Part shown: in pieces, positions 7,401 through 17,611 of the stretch
Layout: every line of letters starts with the position of its first letter
How positions within the stretch are numbered: the stretch's first letter is position 1
Origin: Myxococcales bacterium UBA5297
GTDB taxonomy: Bacteria > Myxococcota > Myxococcia > Myxococcales > UBA5297
DNA length: 37,049 nt
Direction: 5' to 3'
NCBI GenBank assembly: GCA_002408385.1
Contig: DHSB01000208.1
Location: 393 to 37,441 of the forward strand
Made by a program: the position numbers and the translations under genes
Notes under the pieces: model-generated
Told to the model about the DNA's origin: nothing
Databases searched by the model: none
Seen by the model: only the letters and a program-made list of their open reading frames with translations

Positions 7401-8177
7401 ATGAAGAACTTCAGCGGCGTTCATCCGACTGCAATTATCGGTGACAACGTGGTCTTCGGTCGTGATGTCACTATCGGTGCGAATACAATTGTGTATGACA
7501 ATGTCACCCTCGGCGATGGTTCGATGGTCGGCGCGAATGTCATCCTCGGAGAACCCGTCGGCGAGTTCTACTCCGATCCCGGTCATTACAAAAACCCGCC
7601 TCTGACAATCGGACCCAAGGCAATCATTCGGTCCGGCACGGTCATCTATTCGGGTAGTACTATCGGCGAGCGACTCGAAACCGGGCACCGAGCGACCCTG
7701 CGTGAAAAGTCATCGATCGGCGCCAATCTTCGCGTCGGCACGCTGTCTGATGTTCAGGGGCACTGCTCCATTGGTGACTACGTTCGGTTTCATAGTAACG
7801 TCCACATAGGTCAGCGAACTGTCATTGGTAATTATGTGTGGATCTTTCCATTCACGGTATTTACTAATGATCCGCACCCGCCGTCGTACGAACAGGCGGG
7901 TGTGGCGGTAGACGATTTTGCTGTGATCGCGACGATGGTCGTAGTCTTGCCAGGTGTTCGCATAGGTAAAGACTCGCTAGTTGGTGCGTCGTCGTTGGTT
8001 AAACGCGAAGTCCTTCCAGAAACCGTCGTTGCGGGCAATCCTGCGAGACAGGTGGCGTCGATTCACGACATTAGGAATCGTTCGACTGGAGAAAACGTTT
8101 ATCCTTGGCGGTACCACTTCGACCGAGGGATGCCGTGGGAGGGAATGGGGTACGACAGGTGGGTGGCCTCTCGATGA
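7401..8177 (+). CDS. left-handed beta-helix (hexapeptide) acyltransferase, probable dTDP-3-amino-sugar N-acetyltransferase
   Basis: 258 residues from ATG 7401, preceded by AAGGAG 10 bases upstream. The long open frame before it is not needed. The body is a series of hexapeptide repeats (IGDNVV, IGANTI, LGDGSM, IGANLR, IGDYVR, IGNYVW, IGKDSL), forming a left-handed beta-helix trimer, closed by AGNPAR, typical of acetyl-CoA-dependent transferases. The C-terminal tail VYPWRYHFDRGMPWEGMGYD is longer than in the small QdtC/FdtC enzymes. Its position directly before the ketoisomerase and aminotransferase genes suggests it acetylates the 3-amino group of dTDP-Fuc3N or dTDP-Qui3N. Some other acyl donor or sugar remains possible. 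Confidence 0.8.
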   Translation: MKNFSGVHPTAIIGDNVVFGRDVTIGANTIVYDNVTLGDGSMVGANVILGEPVGEFYSDPGHYKNPPLTIGPKAIIRSGTVIYSGSTIGERLETGHRATLREKSSIGANLRVGTLSDVQGHCSIGDYVRFHSNVHIGQRTVIGNYVWIFPFTVFTNDPHPPSYEQAGVAVDDFAVIATMVVVLPGVRIGKDSLVGASSLVKREVLPETVVAGNPARQVASIHDIRNRSTGENVYPWRYHFDRGMPWEGMGYDRWVASR

Positions 8178-8647
8178 ACGAGTCGACGGCCAAATCAATT
8201 TCCCATGGCCGAATCGCCAACGAGATTGAAGCCGGCAGTGTTGACGCGTGTCGGTTGATTCGGCTGCCTGTCTTCGAGGATTCGCGCGGGGCGCTCTCCT
8301 TTGTCGAAGGCGGAAGACATGTTCCGTTCGAGATTGCCCGCGCCTATTTCCTTTACGGTATTCCTGATGGAGCCAAGCGCGGAGCTCATGCTCACAAGGC
8401 GCTTCAGCAACTCGTCATTGCGATCGCCGGCAGTTTCGAAGTGGCAATGGATGACGGCAGAAGGCAGAAGGTGGTTCGGCTCGATTCGCCCTCGGTGGGC
8501 CTTTACATCTGCCCGATGATCTGGCGCGACCTGCTGGCGTTTTCTAGGGACGCCGTCTGCTTGGTTCTTGCTTCCGAGCCTTACGATGAAGCCGACTATT
8601 TCCGATGCCGAGATGAGTATCTCGCGGCTATTAAGGAGCGCCGGTGA
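8174..8647 (+). CDS. dTDP-4-oxo-6-deoxyglucose 3,4-ketoisomerase (QdtA/FdtA family)
   Basis: 157 residues from ATG 8174, which overlaps the TGA of the acyltransferase gene. It is a WxcM-like cupin. [20 protein letters not shown] leads to [11 protein letters not shown], where His72 and His74 match the conserved catalytic histidines of FdtA/QdtA. The block [12 protein letters not shown] and the ending [13 protein letters not shown] are also characteristic. The enzyme moves the keto group from C4 to C3 of the RmlB product, giving the gluco (QdtA) or galacto (FdtA) epimer. Sequence by eye does not tell which, so the final sugar may be Qui3NAc or Fuc3NAc. Confidence 0.92.
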   Translation: MNESTAKSISHGRIANEIEAGSVDACRLIRLPVFEDSRGALSFVEGGRHVPFEIARAYFLYGIPDGAKRGAHAHKALQQLVIAIAGSFEVAMDDGRRQKVVRLDSPSVGLYICPMIWRDLLAFSRDAVCLVLASEPYDEADYFRCRDEYLAAIKERR

Positions 8648-9750
8648 TGATTCCCTTTCTGGATCTCGGGGCTGCGTATCGCGAACTTAAGGAAGAGTTG
8701 GACCTCGCGGTGCACCGCGTCCTCGATGGTGGTTGCTATGTGCTCGGTGGCGACGTCGAAGCCTTCGAGAGCGAGTTTGCGGATTACTGCGGCACAAAGA
8801 ACTGCATAGGAGTCTCTGACGGACTCAATGCGTTAAGCCTTGCTTTGCTCGCAATGAGGATTGGTCCTGGGGACGAAGTGATCGTTCCATCGAACACCTA
8901 CATCGCAACGTGGTTAGCTGTGAGCCATTGCGGCGCCACGCCAGTTCCGGTGGAACCCGATGAGCGGACCTACAACATCGGTTGCGAGGCGATTGAAGCG
9001 GCAATTACGACCCGCACTAAGGCTATCCTTCCAGTCCACCTTTACGGGCAGCCCGCCGATCTCGACCCTATTCGTGCTGTTGCGCAAGCGCATGGTTTGC
9101 GGGTTCTCGAAGACGCCGCCCAGGCGCATGGTGCATCTTATAACGGGAAGCGAATCGGCGGGCACGGCGATGCGGTTGCATGGAGCTTCTACCCAGGAAA
9201 GAACCTTGGGGCGATGGGCGACGGCGGCGCAGTCACGACGAATGATGGCGAAATCGCGGACCGGGTTCGCGTCCTGCGTAATTACGGCTCGCGCGTGAAG
9301 TATGTGAACGAGGTTCGCGGCTTTAACAGTCGCCTTGATTCTATCCAGGCAGCCATTCTTCGTGTGAAGTTGCGGCATCTCGACTCGTGGAATGCGCGGC
9401 GAGCAAGGATTGCAGCACGTTATCTCAAGGCGCTCGGGGAATCGGGTCTGGTCTTGCCACGGGTTCCGGAGTGGGCCAGCCCGGCTTGGCACCTCTTTGT
9501 TGTGCGCCATCCTCGCCGCGATGCGCTACAGCGCGCGCTTGCTGCGTTGGGTGTGGGGACGCTCATTCACTACCCAATAGCGCCGCACCGGCAGGGTGCC
9601 TATTCGGATGCAGGCTTCGTGGAAGGGTGCTTGCCGGTAGCCGAGCGGCTCGCCTCAGAGGTCCTCAGTCTTCCAATCGGACCGCAACTGGTCGCCGCCG
9701 ACGTCGAAGCGGTCTGCGAGCGAGTTCGGAGGGCTATGGCGTCGCTATGA
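8644..9750 (+). CDS. sugar-nucleotide 3-aminotransferase (QdtB/FdtB, DegT/DnrJ/EryC1 family)
   Basis: 368 residues. The frame opens with GTG 8644 followed by ATG 8647. The latter shares its A with the previous stop (TGATG) and is the likelier start. It is a PLP-dependent fold I enzyme. [13 protein letters not shown] binds the cofactor phosphate, EDAAQAHGA (about 156-164) contacts the ring, and Lys186 in [15 protein letters not shown] forms the Schiff base. The start [17 protein letters not shown] is typical of the QdtB/FdtB branch. It transaminates the 3-keto sugar made by the upstream ketoisomerase to give dTDP-3-amino-3,6-dideoxyhexose. Confidence 0.93.
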   Translation: MMIPFLDLGAAYRELKEELDLAVHRVLDGGCYVLGGDVEAFESEFADYCGTKNCIGVSDGLNALSLALLAMRIGPGDEVIVPSNTYIATWLAVSHCGATPVPVEPDERTYNIGCEAIEAAITTRTKAILPVHLYGQPADLDPIRAVAQAHGLRVLEDAAQAHGASYNGKRIGGHGDAVAWSFYPGKNLGAMGDGGAVTTNDGEIADRVRVLRNYGSRVKYVNEVRGFNSRLDSIQAAILRVKLRHLDSWNARRARIAARYLKALGESGLVLPRVPEWASPAWHLFVVRHPRRDALQRALAALGVGTLIHYPIAPHRQGAYSDAGFVEGCLPVAERLASEVLSLPIGPQLVAADVEAVCERVRRAMASL

Positions 9751-11270
9751 GCGAATCCCGGTCCTACCGACAGATTCTCAAGTCGACCTCGATTATCGGT
9801 GGGGCTTCGGTGCTGAATATCGGCATCGGCTTGGTCCGCACGAAGATCGCTGCGGTGTTGCTCGGGCCTGCCGGCGTAGGCCTGATTGGGCTCTTCAATA
9901 ACTTGATAGGCACGGCCTCTACACTTGCGGGGCTTGGCTTCAGCACCGTTGGCACCCGTCAGATCGCCGAGGCGTCGGGCCGGGGCGACCATGTCGCGAT
10001 GGGAGCAGCGCGCCGCGCGCTTCTCTGGGGCACCCTCATTCTCGCCTTGATTGGGGGCGCGGCGGTCTTTGGCTTTCGGCGATCACTCGCCACTTACGTG
10101 CTCGACGATAGTCGGCTCTTCGCTCGGGTCGGCTGGCTAGGGATTGGTGTGGCGCTCACCGTTGTCGCTGGGTCGCAAGGCGCCCTGCTCAACGGCATGC
10201 GCAGGATTGGCGACATAGCGCGAGTGCGGGTCTACTCGGCCGTGCTATCGACGGTCGTGGGATGCGCTGCAATTGTTCTTTGGGGCGAAGCGGCGATTAT
10301 CACTTTCGTTCTGGCGGCGCCAACCGGAAGCTTCCTGTTCGGCCGTCTCTTCGTCGCGAGGCTGCCTGCTATTCAGGCGCCGCCGAGCGAGTTGAAGGCG
10401 CTCTGCTCCCAATGGAGGGTTCTTTCTCGTCTTGGAGCAGCTTTCATGTTGGCCGGCCTCGTTGCCAATGCTGGGCAACTGGTGGTTCGGAGTCTCGTGC
10501 AGCGAGAACTCGGGGCGGCGCAGCTTGGCCACTTCCAAGCTGCGTGGGCAATCTCGATGACCTACCTCGGGCTCATCCTCTCGGCGATGGGGACCGACTA
10601 CTACCCCCGCCTGACCGAGGCTATTCACGAGCCTAGAGAGGCAAACCGGATGGTAAATGAGCAGACAGAGGTGGCGCTGCTGCTTGCGGCACCCATCCTC
10701 CTTGCCATGCTCGGCCTTGCCCCCTGGGTTATCGAACTGCTCTACTCAAGCCGCTTCAGCGAGGCGGCGAGCATTCTCCGCTGGCACGTGCTCGGCGACC
10801 TATTGAAGATTGCAAGCTGGCCGCTCGGTTTCGTCATTCTCGCGGCGGGCGACGGGCGCACCTATCTTCTGAGCGAATTGACCGCGATGGTCGCCTTCGT
10901 CGCACTAGTGAAGCTTGGGCTTCCGCTGTTCGGCATCGTCGTTACGGGAGCGGCCTTCGTGTGCATGTACTTCCTGTATTTGCCGCTCGTGTACGTCCTG
11001 GCCCGGCGCCGCACCGGCTTCCGTTGGACGTCGACTGTCGCGCGCCAACTTGCCGCGCTCGCCGCTTCGAATCTCGCATTGTTTGGGCTCGCTGGATGGA
11101 GTCGCGCCGCGGGCGGCGTCGCGGGAATCGTGCTCGCCGGAGCCTTCGGTTTCTATGGCGCTCGGCGAATGGCGCGCCTCAGCGACATGGGAAGCTCACC
11201 GCGTGTTCGAGCGCTACTCGCGCGCGTCTCGTTCGGTAGCAAGAAACCTCGGCCGGGAGCTGAATCGTAA
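9747..11270 (+). CDS. Wzx-type O-antigen/lipid-linked oligosaccharide flippase
   Basis: 507 residues from ATG 9747 (ATGA overlap with the aminotransferase). It is a polytopic membrane protein of the MOP/MATE-like superfamily with roughly 12-14 hydrophobic helices. The N-terminus [20 protein letters not shown] and [15 protein letters not shown] closely follow the O-antigen translocase group. It would flip undecaprenyl-pyrophosphate-linked repeat units from the cytoplasmic to the periplasmic face. Adjacency to the amino-sugar genes recalls the WecE-WzxE pairing. The last 40 or so residues are basic and Ser-rich and probably cytoplasmic. Confidence 0.9.
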   Translation: MSESRSYRQILKSTSIIGGASVLNIGIGLVRTKIAAVLLGPAGVGLIGLFNNLIGTASTLAGLGFSTVGTRQIAEASGRGDHVAMGAARRALLWGTLILALIGGAAVFGFRRSLATYVLDDSRLFARVGWLGIGVALTVVAGSQGALLNGMRRIGDIARVRVYSAVLSTVVGCAAIVLWGEAAIITFVLAAPTGSFLFGRLFVARLPAIQAPPSELKALCSQWRVLSRLGAAFMLAGLVANAGQLVVRSLVQRELGAAQLGHFQAAWAISMTYLGLILSAMGTDYYPRLTEAIHEPREANRMVNEQTEVALLLAAPILLAMLGLAPWVIELLYSSRFSEAASILRWHVLGDLLKIASWPLGFVILAAGDGRTYLLSELTAMVAFVALVKLGLPLFGIVVTGAAFVCMYFLYLPLVYVLARRRTGFRWTSTVARQLAALAASNLALFGLAGWSRAAGGVAGIVLAGAFGFYGARRMARLSDMGSSPRVRALLARVSFGSKKPRPGAES

Positions 11271-11308
11271 ATTCGCGGCGGAACCGGAATTGAGAAAAGG
11301 AGCTCGCA

Positions 11309-12430
11309 TTGAAACTGCTCGTTACTGGCGGTGCCGGTTTCATCGGCTCGGCAGTCATTCGCCACCTTCTTCGCGACACGGCGGACTCGGTGGTCAACGT
11401 GGACAAACTCACCTACGCTGGGAATTTGAGTTCGCTCGCCGAGGTAGCTGACTCCTCCCGCTATTCGTTCGAGCGCGTGGACATCTGCGACGGAGGGGAG
11501 CTCGGGCGCGTCTTTGCGCTGCATCAACCCGATGCGGTGATGCATCTGGCCGCCGAGTCGCATGTCGACCGCTCGATTGACGGGCCGGCCGCCTTCATCC
11601 GAACCAACATTGTGGGCACTTACTCTCTCCTTGAGGCGGCACGGAAGTACTGGGGCAGCCTCGAACCGAGGCGGCGCGAGCGTTTTCGCTTCCACCACAT
11701 ATCGACCGACGAGGTCTACGGCGACCTGGCGGACCCGGGTGACCTGTTTCGGGAGACGACTCGCTACGCGCCGAGCTCTCCGTATTCGGCAAGCAAGGCG
11801 AGCGCAGATCATCTCGTCCGGGCGTGGCAGCGGACTTATGGAATGCCGGTTCTGGTGACCAACTCCTCGAACAACTACGGCCCATATCAGTTTCCGGAGA
11901 AGCTCATCCCCTTGATGATTCTAAATGCGGTTGAGGGTAAACCGCTGCCCGTTTACGGCAAAGGAGACCAGGTTCGCGACTGGCTCTATGTCGAAGACCA
12001 TGCCCGCGCTCTTGTAAGAGTACTCACAGCCGGTCGAGTCGGCGAAACCTACAACATCGGTGGCCACAACGAGCTACGAAACCTGGAAGTGGTACACGCG
12101 CTTTGCGACCTCCTCCAGGAATGCTGCCCGCCGGTGCACGCCGGCTTGGGTGTCCTTCATTACAGCGACCTCATTACCTTCGTGCAGGACCGGCCAGGCC
12201 ACGATCTTCGTTATGCGATCGACGCAGGGAAACTTCAGCGAGAGCTCGGCTGGAGGCCGAAGGAGACCTTCAATAGTGGACTGAGGAAGACCGTCGAGTG
12301 GTACCTCGGGAACCTTGCGTGGTGTCGCCACGTTCAAGACGGCACCTATCGGCGCGAGCGCCTTGGATGCATCGGCGATGATTCGTCCGGAGAACGACCG
12401 GCTTCGCATTTGGAAAGGAAGAGTTCGTGA
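11309..12430 (+). CDS. rmlB: dTDP-glucose 4,6-dehydratase
   Basis: 373 residues starting at TTG 11309, which is supported by AAGGAG about 7 bases upstream and by the protein beginning exactly at the Rossmann strand ([15 protein letters not shown]). It is an extended short-chain dehydrogenase. The NAD motif TGGAGFIG is at 6-13. The active-site STDEVYG starts near residue 132, with the Asp-Glu pair of dehydratases. YSASK starts near 159. [18 protein letters not shown] and [13 protein letters not shown] are RmlB signatures. It converts dTDP-glucose to dTDP-4-keto-6-deoxyglucose. About 20 C-terminal residues ([14 protein letters not shown]) extend beyond the usual end and run into rmlA. Confidence 0.96.
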   Translation: MKLLVTGGAGFIGSAVIRHLLRDTADSVVNVDKLTYAGNLSSLAEVADSSRYSFERVDICDGGELGRVFALHQPDAVMHLAAESHVDRSIDGPAAFIRTNIVGTYSLLEAARKYWGSLEPRRRERFRFHHISTDEVYGDLADPGDLFRETTRYAPSSPYSASKASADHLVRAWQRTYGMPVLVTNSSNNYGPYQFPEKLIPLMILNAVEGKPLPVYGKGDQVRDWLYVEDHARALVRVLTAGRVGETYNIGGHNELRNLEVVHALCDLLQECCPPVHAGLGVLHYSDLITFVQDRPGHDLRYAIDAGKLQRELGWRPKETFNSGLRKTVEWYLGNLAWCRHVQDGTYRRERLGCIGDDSSGERPASHLERKSS

Positions 12431-13302
12431 ATGGAATCGTGCTTGCGGGAGGCGCAGGGACCCGGCTTCACCCGATAACCCTTGGGACTTCGAAGCAGCT
12501 CTTGCCGATTTACGACAAGCCGATGATCTACTATCCGTTGTCGGTGCTGATGCTGGCCGGGATTGACAATATCCTGATTATCACCACGCCGGAGGATCAG
12601 TCGGCGTTTCGGCGCCTTCTCGGCGACGGACGGAGGTTTGGGATTCGGCTGAGCTACGCCGTGCAGCCGAGGCCCGAAGGGCTCGCTCAGGCGATCACCA
12701 TAGGAGCAGACTTCGTAGGGGATGATTCAGTCTGTTTGGTGCTAGGAGATAACATCTTCTTCGGGCAGGGTTTTACGCCGATGTTGCGGGCCGCCGCGGC
12801 ACGTACGCATGGCGCCACCGTCTTTGGATACCAGGTGAAGGATCCCCATCGTTTTGGCGTCGTCGAGTTCGACGCAAACAACACAGTGCTCTCGCTCGAG
12901 GAGAAGCCCGAGCACCCCAAATCACACTTCGCGGTGACGGGGCTCTACTTCTATGACCGCGATGTCGTAGGGATCGCGAAGAGTGTGCAGCCCTCATCGC
13001 GTGGCGAATTAGAGATCACTAGCGTAAACCAAGCGTACTTGGCGCGCGGCAATCTACGGGTCGAATTGCTCGGCCGCGGGTTCGCCTGGCTGGACACGGG
13101 AACCTTCGAGAGCCTCCAAGAGGCGGCGCAGTTCGTGGCGACAGTTGAGAAGCGACAGGGATATAAAGTGGCGTGTCTCGAGGAAATCGCGTTGAACAAT
13201 AGCTGGTTGACTGCCGAGGAGGTTGAGAGCGCAGGGCGGTCAATGCAAAACAATAGCTATGGAGAGTATCTTTTGTCGTTGGTGTCGCGAGAACCGAGGT
13301 GA
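12427..13302 (+). CDS. rmlA: glucose-1-phosphate thymidylyltransferase
   Basis: 291 residues from GTG 12427, overlapping the rmlB stop (GTGA). It has the pyrophosphorylase signature [11 protein letters not shown] near residues 6-16 and [39 protein letters not shown] and WLDTGT follow. It makes dTDP-glucose from glucose-1-phosphate and dTTP, the first step for the dTDP-sugar set encoded just upstream. It is the last gene of the plus-strand run that begins at 3636, only 35 bases before the end of the convergent GT2 gene. The order B-A, placed after the pathway-specific genes and without rmlC or rmlD, is noteworthy. Confidence 0.96.
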   Translation: MNGIVLAGGAGTRLHPITLGTSKQLLPIYDKPMIYYPLSVLMLAGIDNILIITTPEDQSAFRRLLGDGRRFGIRLSYAVQPRPEGLAQAITIGADFVGDDSVCLVLGDNIFFGQGFTPMLRAAAARTHGATVFGYQVKDPHRFGVVEFDANNTVLSLEEKPEHPKSHFAVTGLYFYDRDVVGIAKSVQPSSRGELEITSVNQAYLARGNLRVELLGRGFAWLDTGTFESLQEAAQFVATVEKRQGYKVACLEEIALNNSWLTAEEVESAGRSMQNNSYGEYLLSLVSREPR

Positions 13303-13337
13303 TTGCAGAATCGGATCTCGGTCCGCCAAATTGCGTC

Positions 13338-14327
13338 CTACATGCTATTCCGGAGTCGTCTTGCCTTGAGTGCAATTTCGTGGAGCAGGGGCACTCGGGT
13401 GCGGAGAAGCGCGCGGCCGACCCTCGTTGCTCTTGCACCGGCCCTAATACCAGCGAAGAGCTCACCCAGGGATGGGTTGCGGCCCTGCTGTATGAGAGCA
13501 ATGAGTTCTGCCTCGGCGATTCGGGCATTCAAGAGGGGAAGCAGGTCCGCGCGCCCGAGTTCCAGGGCGTCGGCCCGCGCCACGCGAGCATTGTGAGCGG
13601 AGAAGCGCGCGAGCCTCGTGTTGCGGCGTTGGAGTTCGACTCGCCCTGCCTCACCACGTTCGATCCACTTGCTAACTCCTTGTCGGTATTGAACCAGCGG
13701 CTCATCGACGTACAAAATGCCGCCAAGTAGGAGCGCACGAAAGGTGAGAACCTGATCCTCATTTACGGTGCCCGCGGGCAGATCACCAAAGCGATTCCAA
13801 AGCCGACGCGTCCAGGCCTCAGTAGCGCCGACGACACCATGTCCGTACCTGGCGACGGTCTCCAAGGCGAGTGGGCCGACTGGGAGTCCGCTCTTTTCGC
13901 CCTGAAGTTCGCCGAGCTCGGACATTCCGTAGTAGGCGGAGCACAAGAGATCGGCCTTGCGCCCGGTGGCCTCCCACTCCGCGACGAGGCGACGCGTTCT
14001 TCCCGGCAGCGCGATGTCGTCGCCCGCTGCGGCGACCAGCAGGTCCCCGGAGGCGATCTGCATGACGGAATTAATATGGGCTCCGATGCCCATGTTGTAT
14101 TCGTTCCGCCGATGGCGGACGACGTGAGGACCGGAGTATCGGTCGGCCATCTGGCGCATGAGCGAATAAGTGCGGTCGGTCGAGCAGTCGTCGGAGAGGA
14201 TGATCTCGATGGATGGGAAATCCTGTGCAAATGCACCCGCGATCGCTTCTTCGATGTAGGCTTCCTGCTCGAATGCGAGCACAGCAAATGTTACACGGGG
14301 CGACATATGCTTTCGTCGGTAGTCCAT
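13338..14327 (-). CDS. family 2 glycosyltransferase
   Basis: 329 residues (an internal ATG at 14306 is an alternative start, giving MSPRVTFAVLAFEQE). It is a GT-A fold transferase. The nucleotide-binding strand TFAVLAFEQEAYIEEAI is followed by EIILSDDCSTDRT with acidic residues at 46-47, and a second metal-site-like GDDIALPGR near 102-110. A later VNEDQVLTFRALLLGG matches the acceptor/ED region. There is no membrane segment. It probably adds one sugar of the repeat unit at the inner face of the membrane. It is transcribed against the rmlA operon and divergently from the polymerase gene. The donor sugar cannot be told. Confidence 0.88.
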   Translation of the reverse strand: MDYRRKHMSPRVTFAVLAFEQEAYIEEAIAGAFAQDFPSIEIILSDDCSTDRTYSLMRQMADRYSGPHVVRHRRNEYNMGIGAHINSVMQIASGDLLVAAAGDDIALPGRTRRLVAEWEATGRKADLLCSAYYGMSELGELQGEKSGLPVGPLALETVARYGHGVVGATEAWTRRLWNRFGDLPAGTVNEDQVLTFRALLLGGILYVDEPLVQYRQGVSKWIERGEAGRVELQRRNTRLARFSAHNARVARADALELGRADLLPLLNARIAEAELIALIQQGRNPSLGELFAGIRAGARATRVGRALLRTRVPLLHEIALKARRLRNSM

Positions 14328-14407
14328 AGTCTATATCATTCACGTCGTTCAGAAGCGTCCAGGCGGCTGTTGAATCAAGGAAACGGAGTTGGCCGTGGCT
14401 GTCGGCG
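14328..14407. promoter_or_regulatory. divergent intergenic region, GT2 gene and polymerase gene
   Basis: About 80 bases separate the starts of a minus-strand and a plus-strand gene, so promoters in both directions are expected here. The stretch is AT-richer than its surroundings (for example around 14325-14345). I could not assign specific boxes. Confidence 0.35.
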
Positions 14408-15907
14408 TTGGTGCGCTCAGTGACTTCCATGCCCATTGCAAACACGGTGCCGGTCATGCGCTGGGCGAGTACGGATGCCGGCATGATACCACGGAAGAAA
14501 TGGGCGCGACTTGGTATTTCGTTTCTTCTCTACGGGATTCCGGCGCAAGTTGCGGCGGTGTCTGCTACCTGGAGCGAATGGTGGGTTCACGGCGCATGGT
14601 GTGTTGGCGGTTTTCTTCTTGCGTTTCCGATAATTGTGCGGGCTGTCCGTCGCGGCGCGCAGTTGGTCATTCAAGATCATTTAGTCATGTTTACGGCTGC
14701 CTTTGCTGTCTACTTCGTGGTTGGTGCAGCCTTGCTCGCATTCGGTAGCGCCGATTCCATCGAGCGCGCCCTTTCGTATTATCAGATCAATGCATCCGGC
14801 GCGCTTCGGGCGGACGCAGTTAATGCTTTCGGGTTTGGAACGGCGATTCTCGCGGCCGCCTACTCGCCCCATTCCTGGTTTGAGCGGCGTGTGCTCGAGA
14901 TCGGCCGTGCGTGCGCACGGTTGCCTCCGCGCTTAATTCTGCTCGGTTTTCTTACGGTCTCTTTGATCGCTAATGCAACCGTCACCATAAGCGATATTAG
15001 CTCTGAAAGCGCCGTCGTCGCCGGATCGTGGCGAGTATTGACGCAGTTGTCACTTGTATCGGTCTTTCTTGGAATATCCTACCGCGGTAGAGGTCGGAGG
15101 TTGGTGTGGCTTCTGGCGACCGCCGTCATGGCTTTTGAGGTAGTTTCCGGTCTACTGTTGCTGAACAAGAGCAAGGCCCTACTGCCGATAATGGCTTATG
15201 TGGGAGGACTGTCGCTGCGGTGTCGTCCTCGAGTGGTCGTTCCCGTTGGTGTCGCAGTAATTGCTTCTTTTTATGTCGGGATCGGAGGCGTCGTGTCATT
15301 TGGGCGCAAAGCGACGATCAGCTCTGGATGGGTTTCGCTGGAAGACCGTGTGCAGGTGCTGGGAGACGGAGTTCAATCTGCAGCGGAGGACGACCCCTCG
15401 GCCGATTACTACGGGTGGAATCGGATTTCCTACACAGTGCCGCAGGTGGCGGCGCTAGAGTTCTACGACTCTGGAAGAGGCGGGAAGGATTTTCAAATGA
15501 TACCCTGGCTGTTCCTTCCTCGCGCCCTATTTCCGCGGAAGCCAATTATCACGCAGACGGGAAGGGACTTTCACGAGAAGATTTCGGGGAGAGAAGGATC
15601 CTCGACCGGGCAAGGGATATTCTCGTCAGGCTACTACAATGGTGGATGGTTCGGTTTGTTCGTCGCGAGCGCCCTTTGTGGGTGGATACTGGCGCAGACC
15701 TCGGCGATCGCGCGCGCGGTGTTAAGGCAGAATGCTTTGTTGTTGTTTCCATTAGCGCTGTTTGGTGTAAAGATCGCTTTTAGAATCGACGCAGTATTTC
15801 TCGCGGATTGGTGTGGGTCGTTCGTTATCATTGCCTACGCTGTTGTTGTTGGCGCGCTTCTTGTTCGCCTGACCCGCCTCGGGCGCGGCGCTAGGCATGA
15901 GGCCTGA
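14408..15907 (+). CDS. Wzy-like O-antigen polymerase
   Basis: Up to 499 residues. The start is uncertain: TTG 14408, ATG 14429, 14456 and 14483 are all in frame, and ATG 14483 lies just before the first membrane helix. It is a highly hydrophobic protein with about 10-12 helices and one large periplasmic loop (about residues 290-400: YYGWNRISYTVPQVAALEF, then PWLFLPRALFPRKP, then STGQGIFSSGYYNGGWFG). That layout, and the PR-ALFPRKP and G-YYNGGWFG style motifs, are typical of repeat-unit polymerases (Wzy). As for most Wzy proteins, assignment rests on topology and context rather than sequence. It is the only polymerase candidate in the locus. Confidence 0.8.
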   Translation: MVRSVTSMPIANTVPVMRWASTDAGMIPRKKWARLGISFLLYGIPAQVAAVSATWSEWWVHGAWCVGGFLLAFPIIVRAVRRGAQLVIQDHLVMFTAAFAVYFVVGAALLAFGSADSIERALSYYQINASGALRADAVNAFGFGTAILAAAYSPHSWFERRVLEIGRACARLPPRLILLGFLTVSLIANATVTISDISSESAVVAGSWRVLTQLSLVSVFLGISYRGRGRRLVWLLATAVMAFEVVSGLLLLNKSKALLPIMAYVGGLSLRCRPRVVVPVGVAVIASFYVGIGGVVSFGRKATISSGWVSLEDRVQVLGDGVQSAAEDDPSADYYGWNRISYTVPQVAALEFYDSGRGGKDFQMIPWLFLPRALFPRKPIITQTGRDFHEKISGREGSSTGQGIFSSGYYNGGWFGLFVASALCGWILAQTSAIARAVLRQNALLLFPLALFGVKIAFRIDAVFLADWCGSFVIIAYAVVVGALLVRLTRLGRGARHEA

Positions 15908-15910
15908 AAG

Positions 15911-16996
15911 ATGCGTATTCTATTCGTCGGGCCTTCGTGGAATGGATCATCGGCCCGCTCCCTGCGCGAAGCGCTTTCCCACTTGTCCGGCATGGAGATC
16001 GAAGATGTTAGCGAGGACTGCTGGGTGCCGAAACATCGTTTACTTCCCCTAAAATGCGCGAATCGCCTATTGAGGCCGCTGCAGCGAGCCGAGTTTGAGC
16101 GAGAGATTGTCCACAAGCTCAGCGTAATGGGCCCGGACGTGCTGTTGGTATACAAGGGAGTCTGGGTCAACCTGAACGTATTGCGGAATGCGAGGGCGGC
16201 ACAGGTGATGACGGTGAACGTGTTCCCCGACTGCTCGCCGCACGCCCAGGGCCGGTTGGTTCGAGCGGCAATGGGGAAGTATGACCTGGTGGTGTCGACC
16301 AAGCCGTTTCATCGCGCCAATTGGCGAGGCGTTTATGGGTACTCGAACGAATGCGTTTTTGTTCCCCACGGTTACGACCCGAGAGTTCACCTCTGGGAGG
16401 ACGTGCCCCGGGAGGACGAGAAGTGCGTTGATGTTGTTCTCGCCGCGACGTGGCGGCAGCAGTATGAGAGGTTGATGTGCGAAGTAGCCGATCAACTTGG
16501 CTGCCGTGATCGTAGTGTCAGCATAATCGGCTCGGGGTGGCAGAAGCGGCGCCGCGTGTTTCCGAAAGGGTGGAGAATTGCTGGGCCACTGGCGGGTCGT
16601 TCGTACGGGGAATGGGCGCGCAAGGGAAGGATCGTGGTCGCGCCCGTACATGGGGAGGTAAGTGTTGGTGGCAGAGTACAGCCGGGCGACGAAGACACAA
16701 CGCGAACCTATGAGTTAGCTGCGGCAGGCTGCTTTTTTATCCACCGCAGGACGCCTTATGTAGAGAAGATCTATGATGAGAGCAGCGAGGTTCCGTTGTT
16801 TGGCGATGCCCGAGAACTGGTAAAGCTGATCGAATACTATATCCCCCGGCCCGAGGAGAGGAGAGCGATGGCAGTTGCTGCACACCGGCGTGCAGTACCC
16901 GCGTACTCCATCGCGTCACGTGCCGAAGCGGTTCGGGACCATATCGAAGTCGCTTTGCGCCGATACCGGGCAGGGTTCAGAGAAGCTGCTAAGTGA
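15911..16996 (+). CDS. CgeB-type glycosyltransferase
   Basis: 361 residues, starting 3 bases after the polymerase stop. The N-terminus MRILFVGPSWNGSSARSLREAL is a Rossmann-like start. The middle has LLVYKGVWVN and VNVFPDCSPH, then VVSTKPFHRANWRGVYG and FVPHGYDPRVH. The C-terminal half includes GRIVVAPVHGE and TRTYELAAAGCFFIHRRTPYV. This pattern is that of the CgeB/glycosyl-transferase 1-2 group (GT-B fold), where the Glu in the TYELAAAG segment contacts the nucleotide. It probably adds one repeat-unit sugar. Some members act on proteins or spore coats, but the polymerase neighbour favours polysaccharide. Confidence 0.78.
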   Translation: MRILFVGPSWNGSSARSLREALSHLSGMEIEDVSEDCWVPKHRLLPLKCANRLLRPLQRAEFEREIVHKLSVMGPDVLLVYKGVWVNLNVLRNARAAQVMTVNVFPDCSPHAQGRLVRAAMGKYDLVVSTKPFHRANWRGVYGYSNECVFVPHGYDPRVHLWEDVPREDEKCVDVVLAATWRQQYERLMCEVADQLGCRDRSVSIIGSGWQKRRRVFPKGWRIAGPLAGRSYGEWARKGRIVVAPVHGEVSVGGRVQPGDEDTTRTYELAAAGCFFIHRRTPYVEKIYDESSEVPLFGDARELVKLIEYYIPRPEERRAMAVAAHRRAVPAYSIASRAEAVRDHIEVALRRYRAGFREAAK

Positions 16997-17611
16997 AGGG
17001 GCGAATTGCGAGAGGCGAAGGCGCCGCGAATGTCGACGTAGTGTCGATTCGCTTCGTCGGACTTCTCGGCGGTTTCGGAGTGTTCAACCTTCGGCGGTCA
17101 GGCAGTCCATCCCCATCAGGATTTTAGTCTTCCCGGCAGGCCGCTAATCTCGGATGAAAGCCGTCGCAGCGATTAGGGGAACTCATGCGGGACGAAGGAG
17201 GGCGTTGCCTCGCGGCAACTGGATGTCTTGTCGACGCGGAAAGCCCGGCTGCAATTGCGAATTCGCTACTGCGTCCGGGGGGATTCGGTTTCTGCGGTAC
17301 AGGGGAATGAATGCGTGTCCTAGCTTGCCTCTTGGACAACTTGGGGAAGAACCGTCGATTCTGCTGTCGATAAGCTCGACTAGCCAATCGCTCAGGGCAA
17401 GCCGTTGTGAGCGTCGCCATAAGGCGCTTGAGCCTTTCAGCCTGTGCAGGTGTGACGGGAAGGTGGGCGTGTCGCGCTCGTCGTGACGCGCCGCAATCGG
17501 CGGTTCGATTGCGACCGCACTCTGTGGCTGCGAAAACGAGGACCTTCCCATCGATGTGCTGGCTCGAACATGTGGAAGAAACGGTCCGTCGCAGCACCGG
17601 AGAGGCGGGTT
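16997..17611. other. gene-free stretch between convergent genes, possibly decayed coding DNA
   Basis: About 615 bases between two genes that end facing each other. No frame is open throughout. One plus-strand frame near 17180-17290 reads like protein (about LMRDEGGRCLAATGCLVDAE) but is broken by several stop codons, suggesting an inactivated gene fragment. Frames beyond about 17490 are shadows of the neighbouring gene. I could not identify the putative ancestor, nor a clear terminator hairpin. Confidence 0.4.

Noticed and set aside
13839..14423. 194-codon plus-strand frame opposite the GT2 gene
   Set aside because: Antisense shadow of a gene with clear GT2 motifs.
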